Assembly (NCBI RefSeq): GCF_021134715.1
Contig: NC_060027.1
Location: 3,658,001-3,722,000 of the forward strand
DNA from: Daphnia pulex
Lineage: Eukaryota > Arthropoda > Branchiopoda > Diplostraca > Daphniidae
DNA: 64,000 bases
Direction: 5' to 3'
Both the position numbers and the translations under genes were made by a program. Each line of letters begins with the position of its first letter. Position 1 is the stretch's first letter. Shown one piece after another: positions 12,816 to 24,175 of this stretch. The notes under the pieces are model-generated. The model saw nothing but the letters and a program-made list of their open reading frames with translations. It was not told the DNA's origin and did not search any database.

Positions 12816-15800
12816 AGTAGCTTTTTATTCCTCTCTTGTTGATTCGTTTTTATTTCGTAACTTATTGCCGTTTCCCTTATATATTCTTCAGCCGCTATTT
12901 TTGTGGCTGCTGCTGCTGTGTTAGATATAGTGTTATCGATGTAGTTATATAACAGATAGCCACCCCCTTTAGAGACTTGCGAGAGAAGCTCATTACTCGA
13001 GTCCGGAGCAGACCCTCTCTCTGCGGTAAAAATGTGGACTAGAGAGAATAAAGGATTATTATATTTGGGCCGGCAGCGATATATGCTGCATTATCGTCCT
13101 ATATAGCTTACACTTACAGGGTATATTAAAAAAAACCTTACACTCTGCGAGCTCTTATACTACCACTCTATACGGTGGGGGGTTGTATGTGTACTCTGTG
13201 GGTAATATAGCGGCTCCCATCGACTCCCGAGAAGATGGATAAGATCGGAAAGATATAAGATATATCCACGCCCTCCACTGTATATGTATGTACACACAAG
13301 AGAGAGAAATGATCCGTTAAAAAAACAAACAAACAAAAACGCAACCGAGATGTTCTATTTCTTAGCCCCGGCTCCTAACTGCTGCCGGGCTGTTGGTTGG
13401 TTGGTGTCTGGGAGCAAACGAAAATGGAGATGGAAAAGGACAAAAGACGACGCGAATAGAAAAGAGAGAGAGATGAGAGTCCATGGTTTGTTGGTGCGAG
13501 ATTGTAATGGCGTTGTTATTTCTTCCGGATGAGAAAAGCCGGTCGAGAGAAGCGCAGCACAGATGGTCGTTTTCTCTTTCTATGTATCTCAGAAAACGAA
13601 TGAAGGGGCGGAGTTGAGACATAGAGCAGCAGTTGCATTTCCGTAGAATATCTAGGAAACAAGCTCGTTCATTTTGCAACAAACGAGAGATCGCCAACTG
13701 TTCCGTCGAGTGCCCGGCAGGACCCGCTGCCCCCACCTTCATCTTAATATGTACGCAATGTTAGAACATCTACGTTCAAGTATAGACGTTTGTAGTACAC
13801 ATAATAGACGCACACAAAGAACTAATACTTTGGGAGAAATAGGAAAGTTCCAGCCAACCGGAACTGGGACGGACGAGTGGCAACTTGAAACCCTTACGAC
13901 TCTCATCACTCACTATGTACTATATAACGCCAACTAGACATGTATATAGGTAAGAAGGAAAGGGTTCACACAAGTCTGAAAGTGAACGACTTTGTCTGAT
14001 TCCAATTCTCCGCCTACTTTTCCATTATTTTATTTTCTTGTTAGTTTCTTCAAGTTGAAGGACCCAGTGACCCGCATCCTTGTGTCTATCTCATTTCTTC
14101 TTCTCGGTAATAATAACCATTCGTTTTTCACCAGATATATAATCCTGTACACACTCGTTGTTGCTTTTGGTGTCACGGTGTAGTAGTAGTTGGAGGGGCT
14201 TGAATTCTGGCGGGTGTCAAATTACGGCCGAGTTTTGTCGGGGATCTAAAGCGCGTCTAGTCGTCGCTAATATGTGTCAAGAATATATTTACCGGGGACT
14301 GTTTAAAGGTTACGGGCATTTGTCATCCCACGCTCTTCTTGTTATGTCATCTTGACAAAGTTGCTGGCCCAATATGTGTTCCATTTTCAAAAGCCTTTAG
14401 TCATCGACAATGGCCTCGTACTATATAGAAAGGAAAATAAGTTACACATCGTGTCTTGGGGGAAAGAAAAAAGGTTCGAACAGTCCGCCAAAGGATCAGA
14501 AGGATAGAAAAGCTCTTGGCTATTGGTTACGCACATATACCCACCCTCCTTGCTGGGCAGCAGGGAGGCCGAAAACGTGAGCACACGCGGGGCTTGTGAC
14601 TTGCATACAGAGTTTTCCAGATGGATCTAATGTATACCGGTATGTATAGTCTATCCCTTGAAACCATATGCCTTTTTTTCTTTTTCTAGATATGACAAGA
14701 GTTCATGTTTGGTAGTCGGCCGGGAGACATACAAACGACTATACGCCCCCCTCAACCACTTGAACGCAACCGGGGAAATAAAGAAAGAAAATATCAAAAA
14801 AAGATGGACGAAAAACTGGACTCGATCGATCCACCCGACTCCCGGAACGTTTTCCTGACCTTTACCGACTTATTTTTATTTAGTCAAAACTATTTCATTC
14901 AGTTTTGTGGGGTTTTTTTTTCCAATTAAAGTCGTTTCCAGCGGTCTATTCGATTTCCGGATTCTTGGCACCCGCTTCTTCTTCTGGATCTAGATGATTG
15001 GAAATTCTTTTTTTTTCGTGTCTCCTGGTGGATGTTGTAGCCTCCTACAGAGTCTATCGAACGCGGGCAACGAATCAGGAGAATCCTTTGAAACGAGAAG
15101 CGGGGGGTCGCCGATGCAGACGGGGACTCATCTAGACTACTACTACTACACCAGCAGCAGCAGCAGCTCGTTTGAATCCACTCGTTCACGCACGAAGGCG
15201 CCAGAACAGAGATTAAGGAGATTGTTTGTGTGCTATCCTATATAGGACTACACATACTATACTGCGTCCTCTCCTGACTATCATTTTCTTCTTCTTCTTT
15301 CGCGGAATAACACACCTCTTCTCAATTCAGTCTTTCGTTTCTTTCTTTTTCTCCCTTTCGATCGATCGTCAATCTGTCGAGGAATTTGTTTTCTTTTTCC
15401 CCATTTTTTAAAAGAAAAACCAGCAGGACTAGAAAAATGAATGTATAAATAATTGAAACAACTAGCGATGAAAAGACGGTTTAACCTAGGAAAAATGTTT
15501 CGAGTGGAAGACTATATTATCATTCTATTTAGTTCTTTTTTTGTTTTGTTTTGTTTCCGGTTGCTTTCTTCGCAAAATATTCACCAAGTGGTTAAATTGA
15601 AAAGTTTGATGACTTTTACGATTGAAAATCAACTTGCAAAAAAATTTGGACACAAAATAATGTGAAATAGAGTATAAGAAAAGTGACAGGAGAAAAAAGA
15701 GACTTTCTAAACAGAAACATCATTAGTTTTACAAAGTAATTGAACCAATTGAGGCCATTTTTTGAGGACCAAGAAACACAATCACGGGGGAATCAAACTG

Positions 15801-16318
15801 CATGGAACGCAAACACATTCTTGGCCTTTTTTTCCTTTCCAAAACAACGTGCAATGAGACATGTTGAAAAGGAGCTCCTTTTTCTCACTAAACCCAAGTT
15901 GCTCCTTCCCCTTTTCATTTATCTTTTACGACCGCTCAGGGAGATAGGGGAGAAGCCAGGCGGGCGATGAATTCGGTGGGATGGATAGGGTGGACGACCA
16001 ATAGTATCAAGGTGAAATAAATCAAAACAAAATAGAAAAGGGACAAAACAAAAACAACATACAACACATCGTTCTTCATCTCCTGTGTTCACCTCATCCG
16101 TCCTCTTTCCCCCCTCTCTACGCAGTCTCGGATTTTCTCTCCTCAACTGGACGGTGATGCAGTAGCCAAAGAGTCTGCACAACCCAAAATGGTTGAGTAA
16201 CTAGTTGATCTGCTGAAACTTTCTCGACACAGACACACACATAATGGAAGGAAAAAGAAAAAAAAAACAGAACAATTTTTTGGGGTTCGATTCTTCTCTT
16301 CTCCGTATTTCATTCTTT
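12816..16318. other. Spacer between the repeat and TANGO1, no gene seen
   Basis: AT-rich spacer with short microsatellites (AG, CAG, T-runs) and many short unrelated open frames. I found no conserved domain, tRNA-like cloverleaf or transposase. The right end is the 3' flank of TANGO1. Confidence 0.5.
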
Positions 16319-16324
16319 TTTTAT
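16319..16324 (-). terminator. Candidate polyadenylation signal of TANGO1
   Basis: AATAAA on the minus strand, about 225 bases after the TANGO1 stop codon and the first canonical signal I noticed downstream. Actual cleavage site not determined. Confidence 0.45.
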
Positions 16325-16547
16325 TCACTCGTATAACATCGATTCGCTTTTTTGTTTCGTCTTGTTTTTTTCTTTTCTTACGGGTGGATCGAACAGCAGC
16401 TTCGTTGTTCAATCAGTGACACGCAAATAAAACGTTCCATCTTTTTGTTTTTGTTTAAAGAAGCCTCGTTTCTCTTTTTTAGAAACAGAATGAATAAGAA
16501 AAACAAGAAGAAACAACTAGCAGTTTTCAGGACATGTAGTTTTTTTT

Positions 16548-19500
16548 TCAATGAGGTTGAGGCCTATGATGACGGTCACCATTATCCATGGGTTGTATGA
16601 GAGGCGACGATGTTTTCGGACCTGCACGAAAGGAAAAACGTCAATAAAAATGGAAAATTCAAATGTTTGAGAATTCAAATTTCTCACCTGCTTGTGGATG
16701 CCGAGGATTACCCGGTCGCATCATTGGTGGTCTGTTATAATCCCGTCCGTCATCCCAGTCCTGGGGCGAGTGTACTATTTGGAGAACGAAAACGGTTTAA
16801 GGTTAATTCAAAAAATTGTTATCTACTGTTTTACCATTGGTGTGGGGAGGATAGAGTGGAGACGGCAGAGGTGAATAGCTCCGCGGCCGCTCAGGCGAGA
16901 CATCACGACTCCGGCCAACTGACCGTGGCCTGTGACCCCCGTGTCTGCCATACGGTGAGACGGGCCTATAATTCGGTCAAATTACAGTTGTCGTTCAACA
17001 TTTTCCTAAATTGAGTTTGGCACGTACCTGAAGTGATCGTCGTAACGATCCATTCGATCTGAGCGATCTGACCGGACGCTCCTCTCAGAGCCCAAAGGCG
17101 AAGGATAGCGCCGCGGTGGCGACGGGTAGCGCCGAGGCGGCGGAGGATCTGACATGTCGCGTCGGTAATCGACGTCGAAACTGCCTGTGGCGATCATGCC
17201 CAGCGGCGGAGGGCGGTGATGATCGGCCAACATACTCGAAGGAGGCGGAGGAATGGAAGGCATATGCAGGTGAAGGGGCGCTAGCATGCCGGCTTCGGGT
17301 GGCATGAATGGAGCCGGAGGGATAAAGTGCGGCGGAGGGAACAGTGAATCAAACGGCATTCCCGGCGGTGGCGGGGGTACACCTAGACCACCGAGCTCCA
17401 TTCCGGGTGGCGGAATGGGTGGCGACAAGAGTGGCGGATGTTCCATCATCGTCAGCTCTTCATTGTTGGCCAGCCCCAAACCCGGACCTTGATGAAATAA
17501 AAGAAGATTAAATTCTTTGTACGATTAATATCTTAGAATACACAAAAGGACTCAACAGCAGCTGGATCTGATCGATCAACCCAAGACATAGTAATCGTTA
17601 TGTTTCCTTTGTCCGCCGTTTATAACAACCCCCTCTATCACGATGATATAAAGACGTGGAAATATATGATGGACAAGCTTACCACCAGCACTATTCAATG
17701 GCAATCAAATTAACTTCAACATGTGCACGAGAGAGAGAAAATTTTCTTTTTCGATCCGCCTTTATCGATCCACTGTAATGGACTGGAAGAAAACGAGTGC
17801 ATTGGTCCATTACTAACTATTCATCCAACGACTATTAAGATCCCAATCTTGGACGACTACTCGACTCGTTTTCTGACTTGAGGACACACACGGCATCGAC
17901 ACAGAACAGCTCCGGTAGTACAGGTTAATGAGACAAGAGTCTCAAAAGTGGGAGAGAAGAAATCAAAGCCCATTGAGTGTCTGTGTAAACCCCTTAAACT
18001 GTCGAAAATTGGGGGAAATTCAGTCACTAAGGCAACCCCCCATCCCATTTCATTCCTAGATTGAATTTCACGGGCCAGCCACGACGACAAGTCGGGGGTA
18101 AAAAAAGGAAGGCAGCAAATCTAGCACGACTCACGCTTGATGACGGGCTTGATTAAGTCCACGTCGACGACTCCATTGGCCGTACCGTTCTCCTTAGCAA
18201 CCAGGAGCGCTTCCTTATCCTTCTCCACTTGAGTGAGCCGGTGACGCAGCTGGGCGGCCTCCTGCTTCGACTCATCTAGTCGACGCTCAAGCTGTCGGGC
18301 TGCCACCCAGTTCTCGTGAGCCCTTTTTTCTTGAGTAGCTAGTCGAGACTTGTAGCTCCTCTCCTGTTCTTCAATCTCTTTTGTCAACGTCTCCACCTAC
18401 GTCAATTGTAATTGAATTTGTCAAGTGGGGGTAAGGTTCCGATAATCAACACAACGTAAAAAAGAGATATATATTTCGAACCTGTGACTTGTACAGCGTT
18501 AGGCTCTCCTCCGTTTCGAGTATCTTTTTGACTGACTCGCTGACGTTCCCCTCGGTGATGGCTCGTTTCGCTTCGTGGGTACCCAATTCCTTGTGCAACT
18601 GAGTTTCCTTCTCTTTGAAATAGTTCGTCAATACCTGGGAAAAAAAGGAGGCAGCAAAACATTATTAAAGGAGATTCGAGATGACCGAAAATTTCCAACG
18701 GAACAAACCTCCAATCGAGTTTCGGCTTCGCGTTTATCTTTGACTGCAGCCTCACAGGTGGATTGTAACTCCGAGAGTCGTTGCTGGATGTCGGCCTTTT
18801 CCGTCTCGAACCGCCGACTCTCTTCCGAATGAGCGTTGACCTCCTGTGTAAGTCTCTCGACAGTTTGATTCGCTTCGTTTAGCTCCGATTCCAGCTGAAC
18901 GAGCGACGTCAATTGCAAGACAGTCGGGCTATCGTTGCCAGACTGTTTGAGCAACTCAATCGACTTGGCAAGATCGTTCTCCTTTGCTTTGATGGATTTT
19001 TTGAGTTGCTCGGCCTTGTCTCGCCATTCTTCGACTTCTTTGGCGTGCCGATTGATCTGGCTACTCAGCGAACGACGCTCACTGACCCAGGCTTCCTTGT
19101 CTTGCTTCAGTTTCATCAATTCGGCGCCCTCCTGCGCCATCTTCTGCTGGTAGTTTCGATTAGACGTCTTGAGATTTTCAAGATCGCCCTGCAGTGTCTT
19201 GATGCGCACCTTGTAGCGCTCCGACTCTGTGCGGAGCTCTTCGACTTCCTCGACCAGGGTCTCGTTCTCCGCCGACTTGACGCACAGGCTGGAATTCAGG
19301 CTCTCCATCGTCTGCTGCTGTCTGTTGAGCTGCTGCTGGAGTACCTCGACCGATCGCTGCCACTGGTCATTTTCCGACTGCGACGCCAACAGCTCTTCCA
19401 ACATTCGGTTGGCCTCGGTGGCCGATTCAGTGGCGCATTCGACTTCCTTTTCTAGTGAATCGCGCTCCTTCTCCAAGCTGGCCAGCCGACGACTCAAGGC

Positions 19501-22500
19501 AACCTTGTCAGCTTCCGCCTGTTCTTTTTGGCTCCGCAATTCGGCCGCATTCATTTCGTACTCGGACAATTTCGTTTGAGCGCTGCTACTGTCTTCGTTC
19601 GCCGATTGGCTCTCGTACAGCTGAGAGTCCAGCAAACTGATTCGGGCTTTGAGCAACTTTTCGACCGATTTGTTTTGCACCGAGTAGTAGAGCATCAGAA
19701 ACACCACGGTTGTCACCGACACCACAAGTGCTGGATAGAGACTTGTTTTCGAAACTCCATCAAAGGATTCCGCGTCGTTCAAAGACGTTAACAAACTCGT
19801 AAAAGAAACCGTTAACCAATCAAACATGCCGTCGCCATTTTGTTCCTGCTGTTGTTGTTTCTCCTGCAGCAGTCGATTTTTCTCCATTTCCTGGCGAAAG
19901 ATCTCTTCAACTGGAATGTATTCTGGCACAGTCGACTCCTTCGCAGGAACTTCTTCTGGCACAGATCCCACAGCTGGCGGGGGGGTTTGTTCCAAAACGG
20001 AAGCCGGCTGGTTCAAGTGCTCGACGACTGCCGGAGGCAAAGGATTGAACTCTTCTACAACAGGGGGCGGAGTAGGTAGTTCCGGGGCTGGCTGCAGTTC
20101 CGGAAATTTCTCCGGGACAATCTCTACTATCGTCGGAAGTGGTGGTGGTGGTGTCGGAATCTCACTCGGTGGAGGCACGACCTGTGGTTTTGCAACTGGA
20201 GGCTTGTAGTGATGGCCAAAACCCGGAATGTATCCAGGAATGTGTGAATGTCCATGTCCGTGTCCATGTCCATGATGATCGTGACCGTCATTTTCGTGAT
20301 GATGATGATCATGGCTATCGTGACTATCATGAGTGTGATCATGATGATGGTCGTCGTGATTATGATGATGCTCTTTTTGATTTTGTAGATGAACGTGACC
20401 GGCATCCCCAGCATGTACGTCGTGAATGTGGATATCGACTTTCGGCGTGACATCTGGTCCATCCACCAGTTTTGCGCAATCTTGAGTATCGCAAAAACCG
20501 TTGACTTCTTCAACTTTGGGAACGACCTCTTTTGGCGCGGGTTCAACTTCTTGATTGCTAGTTGGATCCATTGAAGCGATCTGCTGAAGTAAAGGAGCTG
20601 GATCCGTTGTCTCGACAGGAACTTGGTCTGTCTTGAGAGGCTCGTCGGTATCGCTTAATCCTAACCAATTCAATGCTGAATCAATGAAACCACCACCAGA
20701 GCCCTCAGGACTAGGTGATTTATTATCTTCGGAAATTGTTTTCAAATCGACGGGCAAACTTTCGGGATTCAAATCAGTGGATGGTGTAACAGGTTCTTGA
20801 GAAATTTCTTCCGTCGCCTGCTGTGGCTCCTCGGCTGGTTTAATCTCTTCAGACAGAAGATCTTCTTTATTCGGCAAAAGCTCTTGTACAGTTTCTATCT
20901 TTTCTTTATCTGCAGGTAATTCAGTTGGTTGTTGGTTTAAATTGACATCAGCTTGGACAAGTTCTGGGACAGAAAGAAGATTGACCGGTTCCGTAGGTTC
21001 TAATGGGGTCTGTGGAATTTCCGTGCTGACAACGATTTCAGAATTCAACAACGTTTCTGAGCCGGGCGTTATGGATTCGACTACAGTTTCAGAAGCAGGA
21101 ACGATATCAGCCCCATTCGTTTCATTAAACTGCTCCAAATCATCACTGATCGGAGAACTAACAACGACATTTTTCACTTCGTTGTCGGTCGATAGGGTTT
21201 CGATCACGGGCTCGGATTGACCATCTTGTAACCAATTCAGAGGCTGTGATGCATTCCCATCTTCTTCAGCGATAGTGTTACTTGCCCGTGGTTCGTCAAA
21301 AGTATCACGCACACTATCGTGGGTCACGTTTTCCTCTTCCGGAATCGTCTCGACAACAATACCAGGACCTTGGCTTTCTTCGATAAACTCTGACTTGTTG
21401 GAGATTGGCGTTTCAACGACAGTCGATTGCTCATTATTCATCACAAGGGGATTATCGATGCTTTCTTCTAGTGAACGGATGTGAGGGGCATGAATCGGTG
21501 AGCTATTCACACCATGCAAGTCAACGATTTCAATCACTGGATCGATGGTAGGTGTCTTAACGGATTCGGTCACAGGATCAAGGTTTTCTTGGATCTCCGG
21601 ATCGATTTCTTTAATATCCAATGAGAGCTGATCAGTTGGCGTCTTCTCCAAAATGAAATCATCGTCATCAACTTCGTCTTCTGTCTGTTCGTTCGGGTCA
21701 ATTTCTTCAATTTCTTCGCCTTCTTCATCTTCGCCAACGTCGTCTTCATTTTCGTTTCCGCTTTTTACATCTTCTACAGTAACAGACGATTTTGGCGACT
21801 GAATAGGAACAGGTGGTTCTTCGGATGACATGACATCTGCTGGAACTGGATCTTGGATGCCAACAACTTGATTAATCTCACTCGGTACTTGAGCTTCAGC
21901 AGGGAGAGTAGTAGTAGTAGTACTGGCTGCTGTGGTTGTAGTAAGAGGAACAGCCTGCATTGATGGTTGTGGCAATAGATTTGGTTGCTGTTGAACAGGC
22001 TGCTGGGGCATAGGCTGTTGGGGCACAGACAACTGAGGAGTGTGCTGGATTGGAACAGGCTGATTTGGCAGTATGTTATTATTGTGGAATTGAGGATTCA
22101 TGTGTGGAGGAGGAGGCTGCTGATAAGGATTGTAATTTCCCTGTGGTCCACCTTGCTGCAGTTGAGGCTGCAGTTGAGGATGCAGTGGAGGATGCTGTTG
22201 AGGTTGTTGTTGAAGTTGCTGGGGAATGAAAGTGGATTGGCTATTGGGTGGCTGCATTGCAGATGGGTGGACTAATTCTGTTGGTACAGTGTGGCTGGGA
22301 TTTCGTTGAAACATCCTCATTTCTCTTATCAGCCTTTTAGGGATATATCCTCTTTTACCTCGCACCTATTAATAATAAATATTTTATCAAATAACACTAC
22401 TAACTTAAGCTAATCCAGTTCAATATTGAAAATTTTTTTTGTACCTCAGCACCCCATAACTCTTTATTTTGACCTGCTTCTTTGCTGTAAATTATAACTT

Positions 22501-22814
22501 CATCTCCTGCTTTGAAGGATAATACCAAAGGTTCGATACTATTGTAATCCACAGATGCAACCCCAGAAGACAAAGCTCCTACGAAAGAGGAAAAAAACAC
22601 AAAGAAATTTTTTATTATCTTAGAAACATTTCCGACGTCAGATGTGATGACGAGAAGTGACGGCATAAACAGTCAACTTCGCATATGTCAAAAATACTTG
22701 GAAACGACACTTACCCCGACATTCTGGATCACCACACAATCTCCAGTCCGATATTGTGCCATGAATATAAGGCACGAACACGAAGGAGACAAGGAGTAGC
22801 AGAGAGTAGTTCAT
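16548..22814 (-). CDS. Tango1: TANGO1/MIA3, ER-export receptor for bulky cargo
   Basis: Transmembrane organiser of ER exit sites that recruits large cargo such as collagen on the lumenal side and COPII on the cytosolic side. Nine exons: 22814-22715, 22578-22445, 22365-18709, 18634-18482, 18396-18135, 17487-17028, 16965-16835, 16774-16688, 16621-16548; all phases close, giving 1,685 aa. Order: signal peptide (MNYSLLLLVSFVF); MIA-type SH3-like domain, residues about 22-95 (RLCGDPEC, ELWGAEVRGKRGYIPK); a long acidic, Pro/Glu-rich lumenal region; a histidine-rich stretch, about 715-790; Pro-rich segment; membrane helix, about 953-975 (ALVVSVTTVVFLMLYY); coiled coil, about 976-1430; C-terminal proline-rich region with PPPPPGMP and PPP blocks, the type that binds Sec23. 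Domain order is diagnostic. The last three exons are short, but frame and splice sites agree. Confidence 0.93.
20200..20450 (-). other. Histidine-rich segment within lumenal TANGO1
   Basis: Within the large TANGO1 exon, residues about 715-790 are mostly His, Asp and Gly: HHHHENDGHD and GHGHGHGHSH are examples. The matching DNA is a CAT/CAC-type degenerate repeat. The segment lies on the lumenal side of the membrane helix. A role in binding zinc or in pH response is only a guess; repeat expansion would explain it equally well. Confidence 0.85.
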
Positions 22815-22849
22815 AGTTTCACATGAAGCCGGAATATATATTATTTGAT

Positions 22850-23083
22850 TCAATAGGAACAACTTTCAATTCCTGTCGAAAAAAAAAATTTACTTGCCCT
22901 AAATAAAAAATACACCGCTATCAAGTCAAGAACTGTTTGCCACATCAAAATCAGCTGAGAGCCCTCTGGGTTGCCACGTATACTCATTTCCATTTTGCGC
23001 TTCATGTGTGACGTTGGAACTCGGCATTTATATTGTTTACGGGGGAAAACCTTTTTGAGCTCTTCCAATCGATTGCGTCCCAT
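22850..23083 (-). CDS. Possible small membrane protein (77 aa), unrecognised
   Basis: Uninterrupted frame from an ATG in good context (AAC before ATGG) to a TGA lying 35 bases upstream of the TANGO1 ATG, same strand. The N-terminal half is strongly basic (MGRNRLEELKKVFPRKQYK), followed by one hydrophobic helix (LILMWQTVLDLIAVYFLF) and a short tail, as in a tail-proximal single-pass protein. I recognise no family. It could be a separate small gene, the first cistron of a bicistronic message with TANGO1, or a chance frame in the 5' UTR. The coding look (basic N-terminus, clean helix, low AT content in the frame) is in its favour. Confidence 0.4.
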   Translation of the reverse strand: MGRNRLEELKKVFPRKQYKCRVPTSHMKRKMEMSIRGNPEGSQLILMWQTVLDLIAVYFLFRASKFFFSTGIESCSY

Positions 23084-24175
23084 GTTCTTCTTAAATGAAG
23101 CGGAAAATTAAAACCGGGAAATCCGGGCTTGAATGACTCGAAAAAATTTCTTCATTAATGTTTGAAATAAGAGAAACCTTTGAAAAGATTGTAAGAATAA
23201 GAGCTTTCAATTTTTTCCTTATCAAAAACTTGCACAACAATTTTTAGCGCCCAAAAGGAATTTGAATAAATTTGTTTTATGAATTTACAACGACGTATTC
23301 AAAGATGTGTGATTAATTCGGAATGATTGCATCGCCAATTTTTCGTTCCTTCAGTAGATATTTCCAGCTCATTAGATTTAAAGGACGTATATATAATATT
23401 GAGAAGATCCATCAGAGTTTAAAGGTAAGAAATGATTTTGAGAATTTGATTTTCAAATCGTCCCTACGTGGTGACCACGTGTGACAACTTGGTCACTTCA
23501 CTTGGACACTTTGGCCTAGAACTGTAGAGACTAGAGAGAGAATGTCATTTACTCATTTCAACATTACATTCCTTTTTCTTCACTTTTACTCCATTTCCGC
23601 TTTATATTGCAAAATCATATTTACCATTGTTTAAATTCCTTGAATTTTTCTGGGAAAAAATGAAGTAATTAAAAAATAAACGTGATTTTTTTTTTTATTT
23701 CGCACCGTTCGCGGCGCTATCTTCCGTCTAGAGAACTCTTTGTTGACTTGAGTGGTGATCAGTGCATGCGCCTGATTTGATTTCGTAAACCTGAGTCTTA
23801 CAGCGATTTGTGGACCGTGACAGTTTCTCTTTTATCATATTAGTTGACTAAAACTAATTATCCTGATAAAAGTAATAATAAAGGTGCATTTTTTCGCAAC
23901 CATTCCATTCAAGGTAAACAAATATAAAATTCTCTATGCGTTGTTGCTTTTGGGGGCTTAACACGTGGATAGTGTTTTCTGTCTTACCAGTAGGCATTCA
24001 TTGCGTTCTTACTAATAATATATTCGTGATGTTAGTAGAAATATGAAATAGGTTCAAGTTCATTAGAAATCACTTTGTAATTTGGAGTCTTGAGTGTGTG
24101 TGTGACTATTTGACTTGTGAATCGTAATCTACACAAAATTGAACAGTTTTCTTTTGTTTAGGAATCACACAAGAG
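23084..24175. promoter_or_regulatory. Divergent intergenic region with 5' UTR exon of the zinc-finger gene
   Basis: About 1.1 kb separates the minus-strand TANGO1 unit from the plus-strand zinc-finger gene, so the two may share a bidirectional promoter. A consensus donor AAG|GTAAAC at 23913/23914 and an acceptor TTTGTTTAG at 24161 suggest a non-coding first exon ending at 23913 and a 248-bp 5' UTR intron. No clear TATA box was found. Confidence 0.5.

Noticed and set aside
18913..20209. Plus-strand long frames opposite the TANGO1 coiled coil
   Set aside because: Antisense shadows of a real long exon; the minus frame carries the conserved domains.
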